64,000 bases of DNA, from NCBI GenBank assembly GCA_036873755.1, contig JAVTVY010020362.1, forward strand, positions 1 through 64,000, given 5' to 3'. Of this stretch, positions 1 through 11,180 are shown one piece after another; positions within the stretch are counted from its first letter, which is position 1, and every line of letters starts with the position of its first letter. Made by a program: the position numbers and the translations under genes. This DNA is from Hanleya hanleyi. Lineage: Eukaryota; Mollusca; Polyplacophora; Lepidopleurida; Hanleyidae. A model generated the notes under the pieces. It was not told the origin of the DNA. It was given only the letters and a program-made list of their open reading frames with translations, and searched no databases.

Positions 1-450
1 CCATAATCCAAAGACCTATTCCATATTCCATATAACAGCATTCTCTACCCGACTCGACCGTATTGCACAGTCGTGCCGGTCTAGCTCTGAGAAATAACTA
101 CAGGCGCTAGTGTTGAAAGCGTGGCCATACTTTAACTTCATCTCTACCTGATTCGACCGTATTGCACAGTCCTGGGGGTACAGCACTAGGGTTAATGGTA
201 TCGATGTAGCCGCTAGGGGATGCTCGTCCGTGTGAAGAGGCTGCAGCTATAATAAATCAATCACAGATCTTACATTAACAATTATCCGTCACACATTTAT
301 ATGCATACAGTCTTCCATAACCCTGTACATACGTTATATAATTCACGGTCAATCAGCTATTAATGCTGTCCCATACAGTAGTAGTAAAAGGGGGAATCCT
401 TGACCAGATGCCCACCTATTGCGGATGACCAAACAGTAGTAGTAACAGAT
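1..450 (+). repeat. LTR/leader sequence of Gypsy-1 (left copy, cut by window edge)
   Basis: This stretch is repeated nearly base for base at about 9190-9660, after the coding part of the same element. Shared blocks include the Tyr-box-like TATAATAAATCAATCACAG (about 250-268), the run around TATGCATACAGTCTTCCATA (300-319) and ATGCCCACCTATTGCGGATG (409-428). That is the arrangement expected of 5' and 3' LTRs, with the start of the 5' LTR beyond the left edge. The exact 3' end is unclear because similarity runs into a short tandem repeat of about 58 bp. Two copies of a roughly 45-nt stem-loop motif (45-92 and 145-185) lie here. Confidence 0.6.
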
Positions 451-459
451 ACAGACTCC

Positions 460-1865
460 TTGTGGGCTACGTGGCACGGGACGGGAAGAGGCGTAGTTTC
501 CGGGCGATCCACTACAGTTACTCTGGCTTCTGAAAATCTTCCTGACTTGTCCACGATGGAACTGGAATCGGTGCTGTTGGCACCATCGGCCGAAATGACG
601 CCACGACCTTCTGCGGAGACGGCTACCGAAGATCGATGGAGGGGCCGTGAGTCAGTAGTTGAGCAGCCCGACGCTGACCTGAGACGAGAGGTAGAAGACC
701 GGCGTAATGTCCCAAACGCATTATGCACAGCGGTGACCGCCATGATGGGACAGATGTCCACGATACTGAGAAATCAAAGTTCCAGTGTCGAGATGACTCA
801 ACTGAATAGTGAATATGGCAGCTATTCTGGTTCGGTCGGACTGGAAGAAGGGCTCCGAGCCAGTGAGACGCTGCGACCGTATCTGGGACGGCGCCCAGGC
901 ATGACGGGTCGCCGCCAAGAAGAAGTCGAGATGAACCACCTTCCATGACGTGTGATCAACCGCTACAGACGTCGACACCAAGGGCAAAGCTTAGTCAGCC
1001 AAAAACAACGAGGGTGAACGCCGCTACCTATGACGGCACCACGCCGTGGTGAGACTATTTGGCTCATTTCGGGCACTGCGCCGTGATAAATAGGTGCACG
1101 TACCAGCAACAGGGCCAATACCTGGCCGTCGCTTTGCGAGGGACAGCACAGCAAGTACTAACCAGTCTTAAGTCTGCACCGGGCAGTACCGACTACGGCC
1201 GTTTAAAGGAAGCCCTGGAGAATCGCTTTGCCCCACCGAATCAGATGGATCTGTACAAGTCGCAGCTGAAGTCTAGACACCGCGAGAGAGATGAAGATCA
1301 TCCGGGCCTGGCTCAGGCGTTAATCCGCCTGACACAGCTGGCTTATCCTGATGCCGGAGACGACGTTCAAGATACTCTTGCCAAGGATCAGTTCCTGGAC
1401 GCCATCGGTGATGAGCTGAGATATCAAGTCTGGCAGACCAGGCCTAAGACCTTGGATGCGACGGTACATGCGGCCGTGGAACTGGAAGCGTTCAAGACAC
1501 TCCAGCGTAGCAAGAACTGGCCGGCGGCTATATCAACTGCTCCGGAGAGGGATGGCAAGACAGCTGCATCGACAGAGGATGAAACGGAGACTCAACGGTT
1601 GAGAGAACAAATAAATATGTTAATGGAGACGATTCAACGGAACACTGAACCACCGAGACAGCAACGGCCACGACGATACCAGTCGAGATGGGGGCATAGA
1701 CGTGGGCGAGGACAACCATACGGCGGCCATGATCGAACAACAGGTTGCTGGTCATGCGGAAAAGACAGACATTACCTTGCGAATTGTCCAAGAGTTGCGT
1801 GGGCCGGACGATCATCAACCCCCAAGACAACCGAAGCCTCCACCGAAACATCCTACGGTGAATAA
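460..1865 (+). pseudogene. Gypsy-1 gag polyprotein (degenerate)
   Basis: Capsid and nucleocapsid of a Ty3/gypsy retrotransposon. The open part from 1059 to 1865 reads as a retrotransposon Gag domain (residues 1-165), followed by a basic linker and one CCHC zinc knuckle, CWSCGKDRHYLANC, with the CX2CX4HX4C spacing. Upstream codons at 1018-1048 (ATYDGTTPW) belong to the same domain but are cut off by an in-frame TGA, where a related element would have a sense codon. The leader ORF at 400-948 may be the gag N-terminus. The stop at 1863-1865 is followed by the protease in the +1 frame, with about 160 nt of overlap from 1702, compatible with a programmed frameshift or with decay. GC content is higher than in the LINE that interrupts this element. 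Confidence 0.8.
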
Positions 1866-2074
1866 TTCTGGCGAGGCCGGATTGTATCTCCAGGCCAAGA
1901 TGAGATCCGTAGGATTGTGGTGCTGCGTCGACACAGGTGCATCAGCTTCTCTTCTAAACGTGCGGGTGCTCAACCAGCTAAGTCCACGACTTAGGCCGGC
2001 ATTGAGAAGTCCCTCCTTTGCGTCCATTCGTATGGCGAATGGTACAAATATGCTGCTACAAGGTGAAACGCATT
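1866..2074 (+). pseudogene. Gypsy-1 aspartic protease, N-terminal part
   Basis: Retroviral-type aspartic protease that would process the polyprotein. The catalytic triad region reads CVDTGASASLLN (D-T-G-A), about 20 codons after the gag stop. The domain stops abruptly after MANGTNMLLQGET at about 2072, where sequence of a different kind begins. That sequence is the 3' tail of an antisense LINE. The rest of the protease resumes at about 4950, so the gene has been split by insertion. Confidence 0.8.
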
Positions 2075-4950
2075 AGATTAGATTTATTCACCATGTAATT
2101 ACAATATTACATATCAATTTTACATAAATGGAAAATTTAAGCAAGAATGGATTATTAAATAGCATGATCGAGGCGGGAATAAAGTCCAATGGACTTGTTC
2201 TATCCCAGAATAACAGGCATGTATTCATTTCTATTGCTCATGGTAGGTGACCTAGATCTAAATCTGGCCAGGTTGTAATTGCGAAAAAGCGCGAAATCAC
2301 TTACAAATGAAGTAGGTGTAGTTTTAACTTAGATTTAAAAAGTGAACATGAGTTTATGGTCTTTAGGTGCGGGGGTATTTGTTCCATTCTCGGGGTGCCG
2401 CTATCTTGTAAGTATAATAGGAAAGATTGGAGTAATGATAGGGCCGATATAAATTAATATTTCGTGTTCTTGTCTGATACTGATAAACAGCAGCTTGTCT
2501 AGTAAAATAGTTTTGAAAGTTAAATGGAAGCCGATATGAATGGTGAATAAACGTATGGACATGTCGAAGAAGGCAGTACTGGTTAAGCTGAGTAAGGGTT
2601 AATATTTCTAATTTCCGGAACAATGGCTCCGTGTGGTCACGTGTTTTTGAAAAAGTTATAATACGCAAGGCACGTTTCTGAAGGACAGATAGAGGGTACA
2701 AATGAGTTGGATAAGTGTTACCCCACAAGGTAATTCCATATGACAAGTATGGAAAGATCAGCGAGTAGTATAAAATATATAATGATTTTTTATTTATAGA
2801 ATTCTTTATGTGATTAACAATGCCAATATTACGTGACACTTTGCTGCAGATATAATTAATATGAGCGGTCCAGTTTAAAGTGCTGTTAAATATGATATCT
2901 AAAAATTTAAATTGTTGAACCATATCAATCTCAATTCCTGATATGAACAGTGAAGGTAAATTTCCGGAAGGCATTTTCGTGTTGGGTTTTATTAACATAT
3001 ACTTTGTTTTCTTGATATTCAGTGACAACCGATTAGAAGACAGCCAATTATGAATCTCGTCTAGTCCCCTGCTCATAGTATCGAAAACATTAGAGATGTT
3101 CTTATCAGAGTACACAACATTTGAATTATTTGCAAGATTTTGTTTATATTCGTGATGTCGTTAATATATAACAGAAAGAGAAGAGGGCCAAGAATTGATC
3201 CTTGCGGCACACCGCATGTAATTTGTTCCGGTGGCGATAGTGTATTTTCAATTTGTACTATCTGCAGCCTGTTGGAAAGGTAACGTCTATACCATTGGTT
3301 TGAAATACCACGAAATCCATAATGATTCAACTTAGAAAGTAGGATGTTGTGGTTAACGGTATCGAAAGCCTTTGACAAATCTAGAAATGTTACGATACTG
3401 AAATTTTTGGCTTTCTTCGCAGTAACTAGTTTATCATATAGGTCAATGGCTGCCAGTGAAGTGGAATGATTCGCCCTGAAACCATATTGATTGGGTGAAA
3501 TAATATTGTTGGTATCAAGGAATTCAGAGATCATGTTAGTGGCAGTTTTCTCAAGAATTTTACTGAAGCACGGAAGGACTGATATATGTCTGTAGTTCTC
3601 TAGGCAGCTGGTATCGCCGGATTTGTGGACAGGGGTAACTTTGGCAAAATTGAGAGAATTTGGTACAGTGCCATACGAGAAAGACAAATTGATAATATGT
3701 GAAAGTGGGATACAGATAGCATCGGATATTAGTTTAACTACAGACATACGGACACCGTCTGCTCCTGCCGCTGCTGATTTCATGTTCATGATAGTAGATT
3801 TTACATCGCTGGGCTGCACATTCGAAAACCTGAAATTGTCTTGTATTGGGGAACCCAGATAGTCGGAAAATTTTCCAGTTGTGTTAGGGATAAGTGAATC
3901 TAATTTCGATGCAATGTTGTTGAAGTATTTGTTGAACTTTAGAGAAATTTCATCTGTGTCACTGGTTTCATTTCCATTTATAACGAATGATTGAGGGAGA
4001 TTTTTAGATTTCTCGCGGTTCATTATTTGAGTCATTATTTTCCATGTCCCTCTAATTTTCTGGTTATTTTCATTAAATTTGGATTCAAAATAGTTTTTTC
4101 GGGCTAGTCGAATGATATGATTTAGCTTGTTTCTGTAATTTCTATAACTAGTGCGTGTGTTCTCACACGGGTATATTAACTGTTTGAGATACAACCGGTT
4201 TTTCTCATGAATTGAATTCAGAATTGCATAAGTAGTCCAAGGTTTAATGAGTTTTTGTTTAGGTGCTTCAAAGCTTACGATAGGGAAACACTCGTTGTAT
4301 ATTGGATTGAACTTCTCCATGAAGGTGGTTAAGGCTTTATCGGCGTCATTTTCTTCGTTGCTGATTTCACTCCAGTCAGTGTTCCGGATTCTGTCTATGA
4401 AACATTCTTTTTGAGATGGAGTGATTTTACGATGGGAAAATGTTATAGCAGATCTTGTGTTCTTAGAGAAGGTTTGCAGTATGTGGAAGATGGGAAAGTG
4501 GTCAGTTATATCAGTCAGGAATATGCCTGAAAGTGAATTATTTTCATGAAAATTGATGAAGATATTATCAATCAGAGTAGCAGTTCCAAATCGGACACGG
4601 GTGGGTTTGGGTTTTGTGGGAACAAATAATGGGATTTCATCAGTTCCAAGAAAACTTTTGAAGGGCCGTGATACTCTGTCTTGAACAGATCAATGTTGTA
4701 GTCTCCCATGAGCACACATTTTTTTTCTCTTTATGTATTTATTTGTAGTATGAGAAGTAGACAATCATTGAAATGAGAAACGTTCTTGTTTGGAGGGCGG
4801 CAGAGTAGTCCTACAAGGTATTTGTTACAGCAATGCTCCAGTTCTACAAAGAGAGATTCGTATGCTCCAGTTTCATCAATGTATGTAAGGTCGTCTCTAA
4901 TTTTACAACTTTCAGAGAAACCCAAGATGGAGAATTTATGATTAAGGTTG
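2073..4950 (-). mobile_element. 5'-truncated LINE (Jockey/CR1-like) inserted in Gypsy-1 protease
   Basis: Minus-strand non-LTR retrotransposon. The far right end (4731-4945) is the end of an EEP endonuclease (HKFSILGFSESC, GLLCRPPNKN). The body at 3120-4320 is a reverse transcriptase with KSGDTSCLENYRHISVLPCF, NQYGFRANHST, FLDLSKAFDTVNHN and GVPQGSILGPLLFLLYIND. The thumb and C-terminal region (2363-3115, WLSSNRLSLNIKKTKYM) is in a different frame. At the frame change near 3115 the catalytic FADDT-type box reads LANNS, so both metal-binding aspartates are asparagines. With the frameshift and missing 5' end this copy cannot be active. The 3' end is the A/T-rich tail at about 2073-2110. Confidence 0.85.
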
Positions 4951-5838
4951 TGTAGAACAGACTTTAAGATAACTATAGATGGGACTACCAGGACTCAGAA
5001 GATGATTGTTGGAACACTGACAGTGGATGCCCTCCTTGGTTACGATTTCCTGAGTACCAACTGTACTGCGATTGATACGGAGAAGCACCGGGTCAAGTAT
5101 GGCGGCCGATATGTACAGTGTGAGGTCATCATCGAATGCCATCGGGTGTCTGTAACGGAGACTTTTACTATTCCAGCTGGAGCTGAGGTCGTAGTGACGG
5201 GGACAGTCCGAGGTGCCCTACTGGGAGAGGTCGGAATGGTGGAAAATATTACTGAGTTCACGCCGAAGACTAGAACCATGGTGACCAGAGCCATGGCCGA
5301 AGTTGACCGTGACCATGAAGTTACCCTGCGGTTCCTTAGCTTGTCCACTGACCCTGCCATAGTACAGGCAGGCACCCTGTGTGGTAGTCTGACTGAAGTG
5401 GAGGTAGTGGATAATTCAGCTCCACCTACTGCAGATCCTCTGAACCAGAATAATCCAGCCTCTGCTGAAGCAACGGTGCCGACCCCAAGATATCCACAGC
5501 ATTTACGGGCCTTAGTACAACAGTCCAGTGAGGGATTAGAAGTCGAACGAGCTTTGGATGTAGGAGACCTTGTTACTCGCTTCGCCCATTTGTTCGTCAG
5601 TGATTTAGGGCGAACAACGATGGTGCAACATCACATCAATATAGGGAATGCGCCACCGATCCGGATTCCTCCACGACGCCCACCTCTTCATGCTCGTGAA
5701 ATAATAGACAACCACGTCGAAGATATGCTGAAGTGGAGAGTCATCGAGCCACCCAATGGGCCCTGGTCTGCACCAGTTGTCCTAGTACGGAAGAAGGATG
5801 GAAAGATGCGTTTCTGTGTCGACTACCGGCCCCTTAGG
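4951..5838 (+). pseudogene. Gypsy-1 protease C-terminal part and start of reverse transcriptase
   Basis: The reading frame after the LINE resumes in the protease (TLTVDALLGYDFLSTN, which fits the flap/C-terminal substrate pocket). It continues through a linker into the fingers of the reverse transcriptase: HHINIGNAPPIRIPPRRPP, WSAPVVLVRKKDGKMRFCVD and YRPL. At about 5838 homology stops inside the conserved VDYRxLN box, where an unrelated stretch of about 540 bp has been inserted. The frame is otherwise open for about 300 codons, so this part decayed less than the gag. Confidence 0.8.
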
Positions 5839-6382
5839 TGGCTCTCTACTTGTTTTCTTAATAGCTTATATCTATAATACCATCATATTCAGCATTATCA
5901 ACGCTGCAGAAGAGCACGTACAGATCGATGGCTGGCTTCGTCTTCACGCTGAACGGGATCATGAAGCAAATTTTGTCCTGCCTCAGTTACGCCCCTTGGG
6001 TGTGCCTAAAATTCAGGACTCTTTTACGGGGAAAAAATCTAACGAAAAACTGGAAGGTTGACCTGTTTTTTTTGCCTTTTTCAGTTGAAACCGGACCAGG
6101 GAAGGTGAGGAAGAAGTTTAATTGAAATCGCTCTTACAGGTTTTTCTAGAAATTGAAGCGAATTAATTTTTTTTGACATTTTAAGGGGTTTTCTAGAAAA
6201 AATGAAGCAAGCTTGGAGGAAAATGTTCGAGATCCATTTTTCTATAACATAGCAGAGCTAGGTCTTAAAATAATAGTTTAATCATGTTCTTCCTGAAAAT
6301 ATATACATATAAGTGATTTGGGTTGAAGATTTCACGACAATTGGTGGCCGAAAAACGCACCCATAATCTATTCCAGGCCGAA
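5839..6382. other. Unidentified insertion in Gypsy-1 reverse transcriptase
   Basis: About 540 bp separate two adjacent pieces of the same reverse transcriptase motif (VDYRPL before it, LNKVTEKDAYPLPRI after it). The stretch has no recognisable coding content. It includes T-rich tracts and two similar segments ending in TTTTTCTAGAAAA-type palindromes (about 6137-6205). I could not find clear terminal repeats or a target duplication. Confidence 0.5.
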
Positions 6383-7258
6383 TGGAAGAATCCCTGGAGT
6401 GCACCCTTAACAAAGTGACGGAGAAAGATGCCTACCCCTTGCCGAGAATCGAGATTTTCTGTCTGGTGCCTGCTGTTGGAGTACGCTCGATCTGATGTCC
6501 GGGTACTGGTAAGTCGAAGTGGCCCCGAAAGACAGATGTAAAACTGCCACTCGCCGGAGCCTGTACCAATTCCGGGCCATTCCATTCGGGCTTTGTAACG
6601 CCCCAGGAAACTTTGAGCGATTAATGGAGGCTGTTTTGGCAGGCCTCAATTACGAGACGTGCTTGGTGTATCTCGACGACGTCGACGACATAATAGTTTT
6701 CGGACGTACCTTCGAGGAAATGATCCAACGGCTGGAGGAAGTTTTTCGGAGGCTGCAACTACACGGTCTTAAACTGATATGCCCTCAAAATATGTCATGG
6801 GGAAAGGACAAGTCCTCTACCTAGGTCATGTGGTGACACAAGATGGGATTGGTACCGATCCGGAGAAGACTCGGGCTGTACGAGATTGGCCAACTCCTGT
6901 CTCACAGACTGAGGTCAGAAGTTTTCTCGGCATGTGTGGGTACTATCGGTGTTTTATACGAGACTTTGCGACTGTAGCAGCTCCTCTACGTCGACTGACG
7001 GAGAAAAAGGCGGTATTTCTGTGGGATGATACAGCCCAGACGGCATTTGAACACCTAAGACAGAAGCTGGCGACCGCACCTATATTGATGATGCCGGATT
7101 CTGACAACCCTTTATCCTAGACACAGATGCCAGCAATTTCGGCATTGGGGCCGTGTTGTCCCAGGAGATCAACGGAGAAGAAAAGGTCGTAGCCTATGCT
7201 AGCAGGGTGTTGTCCAAAACCGAACGTGCCTACTGTGTGACTAGACGAGAACTACACC
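6383..7258 (+). pseudogene. Gypsy-1 reverse transcriptase palm/thumb and start of RNase H
   Basis: The polymerase core resumes with KVTEKDAYPLPRI. It changes frame near 6500 and continues as YQFRAIPFGLCNAPGNFERL and LVYLDDVDDIIVFGRTFEE. The last holds the YLDD catalytic box with an extra VDD triplet that normal family members lack. After a second frame change near 6780 come LYLGHVVTQDGIGTDPEK, RSFLGMCGYYRCFIRDFA and the RNase H start DTDASNFGIGAVLSQ (7118-7162). At about 7255, after CVTRREL, homology jumps to the C-terminal part of integrase, so most of RNase H is missing. Confidence 0.85.
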
Positions 7259-7818
7259 CTATCACCCCCAGTGGAACGGCATGATTGAAAGGTTTAACCG
7301 GACCTTTGCCCAGATGTTGCATGCCAGCATTGACCGTCACCCAGATGACTGGGGTCTTCACATCCCGTTGGTGTTGATGTCGTACCGTGCGACCGTTCAT
7401 GGGACAACGGGATATTGCCCAGACATGGTGTTTGGGCGGGAAATCGCCTTGTCGTCGCACTTGAATTTGGGTGCACCTACGAAGCAGCAGGTGGAGCCGA
7501 CACGGTGGGTCGAAGACCTCCGGGATAAGATGGCCGAGATATACGAGTTTGCGCGGGAGACTACGGAGAAAAGCTCGAGGCGGCAGAAACGTATCTACAA
7601 TACGAGAGCTTTTCCTCAGAAATACAAGCCTGATGATCAGGTTTACCTGTATATTTCCGCCACAAAACGTGGGGAGATACGAAAACTACGAGACGGGGTG
7701 TGGAGGGCCTTTTATTGTGAAAGAAGCCCTGACTGATGTGACCTATCGCATCGCCGACGAGGCTGGTGGCCTTCGTGTAGTCCATCATGATCTGCAAAAG
7801 CCCTTCTATCCCTAAGAG
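7255..7818 (+). pseudogene. Gypsy-1 integrase, C-terminal remnant
   Basis: Only the end of the integrase is present. It begins in the box around the third catalytic residue (GMIERFNRTFAQML, the Glu of the DDE triad), followed by HPDDWGLHIPLVLMSYRATVH and TTGYCPDMVFGREI. After a frame change near 7690 it ends with a GPF/Y-type module (GPFIVKEALTDVTYRI, VVHHDLQKPFYP) and a TAA. The zinc finger and the first two catalytic aspartates are absent, lost in the same deletion that removed RNase H. A basic tail in another frame (7840-8090, APRQTRSGRRTRPCRL) resembles the usual C-terminal extension. Confidence 0.85.
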
Positions 7819-8508
7819 ACGTCGGATAGGGAGTCCACTGTGTCTGCGAAGAATGGTGGTGATGTCGAGTCTGAGAATGACTCGGAGCCCGCGACGGTCT
7901 TTCCATATCCGGTAGAGCACCCAGCCGCAGTGAGATCTCCAGCACCTCGGCAGACGAGAAGTGGACGGAGAACGCGTCCTTGCAGATTGGCGGATTACGA
8001 GGTGGATTACCGTCTCATCCCCCTGTTGAAGTGGAGTAGACTCTTCTGGAAGAGCAGATGGCCTTGCCGGGGTCGTGGAGTCCTCCACGGATGACTCGCG
8101 GACGTCGTATCCAGCGACCGGGGCGCTTTAATGACTAGGTTTTAGCCTGCCCGTGGACAGGAGATGCATACCCGTACGGTCGGAGTAATACAGTTGATGC
8201 CCGTGATCGTCAAGGAATGACCTGTGAAGGGCCGACCTGCAATTACTCCTGTGGACGATAAAAACAGGTTGGCCGACCCCAAGGCTTCACTGCCTCAGAG
8301 GCAGGACTTCACCAAGACACAGCTGTGGCCTGCTGTGGACCTGATGTTCATTCTACCTGACGGCGACTTGGCCAAGAAGTCAAGAGGACCGTCGCCCTGT
8401 AATTATTTGTATATACGCTGTATATATGTTCTGTTCTACACACCCGTGCTGCTGGTAGCGTGACGAGAGCCATGACGAGAGCGTCATGTTCTTCGAAGGC
8501 GGGGGTAG
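7819..8508 (+). other. Gypsy-1 pol tail and 3' untranslated region with polypurine tract
   Basis: After the integrase stop come remnants of the pol tail, then about 400 bp with no gene. The stretch ends in a purine-rich run, GAAGGCGGGGGTAG (8495-8508), directly before TGTAACG. This is what a polypurine tract next to a 3' LTR looks like. Confidence 0.5.
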
Positions 8509-9680
8509 TGTAACGAAAGTGCAGAAATGCAAGCGACCCCTTGGTTTCCCCTTTAATAAATCACAGCTTAGTTGAAAGCGAAAGTGACATTGTGTTTACG
8601 TGTACGGTTCACTTACCTGATGGAATTAAACCCTGTAATTTTCCAAGAATGAACTACAATGATCCTGGAGACAGAAAATACCTCGAAATCCCGGTGAAAT
8701 TACCTCAAACTATCAGATGAAACCGCGAAAGGGACGCTGGTGAAGCTCGCTTTCTTCGTTGTTAGTAATGCGGAAGTATTGGAGCGATATGCAAATGTAG
8801 GACAGTGAACTTTGAGGTCGTCGTGTAAATTAACTAGTGAGAGTTGAAGGTTGTGATTTTCCAGTTAATTCCGTTATGAATTATGGTTTGTTCCTCCATA
8901 GCCATATTTTCCCCGCGAAGTCCAGGTAAACTAATCGGGGAGTGTCTAAAAGAGAGCGCCAGCATCGTCGACTTCTGTTTCTACCTTTATCGGCAGAAGA
9001 GCGGTAGGCCTAGATAAGACACGCTCCCGCTTAAACGAGGCAGTCTACCAGAAATCTCGAGGTGAGAAGACGGCAGGAGATAGTGGGGAGAAGAAATATA
9101 AAAGGCCGCCGCCGGGCCGGAGAAGAGCCGTGACCAGGCCGCCGAATTTAATAGCACACATTAACATGTCCGGGCTGCGTTTACTTAATCTCATCTCTAC
9201 CCGACTCGACCGTATTGCACAGTCGTGCGGGTAGAGCACTGGGAATTAAGGTATAGACACTTAGCGTTGACGGTTAATCATATCTCTACCCGATTCGACC
9301 GTATTGCACAGTCGTGCGGGTCTAGCTCTGGGAAATAGCTACAGGCGTTAGTGTTGACAGCGTGGTCATACTTTAACTTCATCTCTACCTGACTCGACCG
9401 TATTGCACAGTCGTGTGTCTCAATGTAGCTGTAGCCGGTAGGGGATGCTCGTCCCTGTGAAGAGGCTGCAGCTATAATAATTCAATCACAGATCCTTATA
9501 CATCACACATTTATATGCATACAGTCTTCCATAACCCTGTACATACGTTATATAATTCACGCCCAATCCTATATTAATACTGTCTCATACAGTAGTAGTA
9601 AAAGGGAGAATCCTTGACCAGATGCCCACCTATTGCGGATGACCATACAGTAGTGGTAAAAGAGGGTTCCTAGACCAGGT
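8509..9680 (+). repeat. Gypsy-1 3' LTR (probable)
   Basis: Starts TGTAACGAAAGTGC after the polypurine run. The second half (9190-9660) repeats the left end of the window (1-450). The first 460 bp (8509-8970) recur in inverted orientation at 10698-11180, and the first 40-50 bp again at about 15338-15380 and 19660-19702 (inverted). It contains three copies of the stem-loop motif (9193-9241, 9283-9331, 9380-9417). At more than 1 kb it is a long LTR. The right end is approximate. Confidence 0.55.
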
Positions 9681-9740
9681 GACCATCTATTGGGGATGTC
9701 CATACAGTAGCGGGAGAAGAGGAGTCCTGTACCAGGTGCC
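9600..9740 (+). repeat. Short tandem repeat of about 58 bp after the LTR
   Basis: Three diverged copies of a unit starting CATACAGTAGTAGTAAAAG (about 9588, 9650, 9708), each followed by a GACCAG(A/G)TG block. The same unit occurs about twice at 371-445, which explains why the LTR boundary is blurred there. Confidence 0.6.
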
Positions 9741-10560
9741 TACTCATCCACCGTGTGTTATCGACGTCCGTATAGCCAGATCCTATGTGGACCGTGTAGC
9801 CATAGACTCTAGCCTTTGTGATTCGTCCTTGAAGAAGGGCCGCGGAGTGAGTCGCCGTGGGCGAGGTCACTGAAGAATGTGGGTTTATTCCTACGAGGGT
9901 TGCCGTCTGCTGCTGTGGTCAGTCGTGCAATTGATAAGTCCTGCGGTGTGACAGAGAGACGGGCCGGTGTCGTAGAAGTCTTTATACTGTGAGAGTACTG
10001 TCGTGCCCAGGTCGTCCGCATCCATTGACAGTTACGATGCAATGCTTGGGAGGGGCCAGGTCATGTAAGACGAGACACGGCGACGACGAGAAGTCCATAC
10101 AGCCCGAGCGTAGAAGAAGACCGGGGGAAGGAAGACAGAAGCCGGACTTAACAACGAAGGGGCCAGGTCGTGTAAGACGAGACACGACGTAAAGTCCATC
10201 CATACGGGAGTGGAAGAAGACCTGGGGAAGGAAGATAGACGCTGGACCCAACTACGAAGACCTGGGGAAGTAAGATAGATGCTGGACCAAACCACGAAGG
10301 AACCGGTCGTGACCAGACCGTGGCTGGGGCCAGGCCTGATCGCGACTTAGATAGGGCTTTCGCGATAGTTTGTATATAGCTTTCTATTTTATTGAACTTC
10401 CGTTAAAGATAACTATAAGAGTACAGGTAAACGTAATTTGTAGTTTAGGGATCTTCTTTTCAGAAAATGTACGCTACCGCAATCTGAATCCTGTATACCT
10501 GCTCATAGAATTATATGTCAGTATTGTATTAATTTGCTTTGGTTGTCATTACAGGTCTTT
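9741..10560. other. Non-coding stretch with small duplications
   Basis: No gene recognised. Around 10035-10290 the block GGGGCCAGGTC(A/G)TGTAAGACG followed by an AAGTCCAT(A/C)C element and GAAGAAGACC(G/T)GGGGAAGGAAG is present twice in diverged form. Short ORFs here are consequences of these repeats. Confidence 0.4.
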
Positions 10561-10567
10561 CTTTCCA

Positions 10568-10667
10568 ACCTCCTCAATCCAGACAAGGTGACAGGTTGAG
10601 TCGAACTCTGATCTTAGCCAAGGAGGGGGTTCGATTCAACCTGTCACCTCGTCTGGATTGAGGAAAC
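10568..10667. repeat. Long hairpin (inverted repeat)
   Basis: CTCAATCCAGACAAGGTGAC starting near 10572 pairs with GTCACCTCGTCTGGATTGAG near 10643-10662. The inner pair is AGGTTGAGTCGAAC with GTTCGATTCAACCT, leaving a loop of about 25 nt. The stem is about 35 bp with few mismatches. Confidence 0.75.
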
Positions 10668-10697
10668 AGAAGTAGACGATACTGGCGCCCTCTTTTA

Positions 10698-11180
10698 TGT
10701 CCTTTTAGAACACTCCCCGATTAGTTTATCGGGACTTCGCGGAGAAAATTTGGCTATGGAGGAACAAACCATAATTCATAATGGAATTAACTGAAAAATC
10801 ACAGCCTCCAACTCTCTCTAGTTAATTTATACGACGGCCTCAAAGTTCACTGTCCTACATTTGCATATCGCTTCAATACTTCCGCATTACTGGCTGACGT
10901 CATCAACAATGAAGCAAGCGAGCTTCAACAGGGTCCCCTTTGCCGTTTCAACTGATCGTTTGAGGTAATTTCACCGGGATTTCGAGGCATTGTCCGTCTC
11001 TAGGATCATTGTAGTTCATTCTAGGAAAATTACAGCGTTGAATTCTATCAGGTAAGTGAACCGCACACGTAAACACAATGTCACTTTCGCTTTCAACTAT
11101 AGTCATGTCATACATCAGCTGTGATTTATTAAAGGAGAACCCAAGGGGTCGCTTGCATTTCGGCACTTTCGTTATAATTG
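10698..11180 (-). repeat. Inverted partial copy of the Gypsy-1 LTR start
   Basis: Reverse complement of 8509-8970 with roughly 10-15% divergence by eye (for example GGTCGCTTGCATTTCGGCAC at 11147-11166 against the complementary block at 8520-8545). The two arms flank 8971-10697, giving a large inverted repeat. The copy ends at TTCGTTATAA and is followed by sequence also found after the LTR-start remnants at about 15380 and 19702. Confidence 0.7.

Noticed and set aside
10605..10630. Match to U2 snRNA (complement of TTGGCTAAGATCA)
   Set aside because: Only about 13 bases match and they sit in the loop of a long hairpin; the rest of U2 is absent, so chance is likely.
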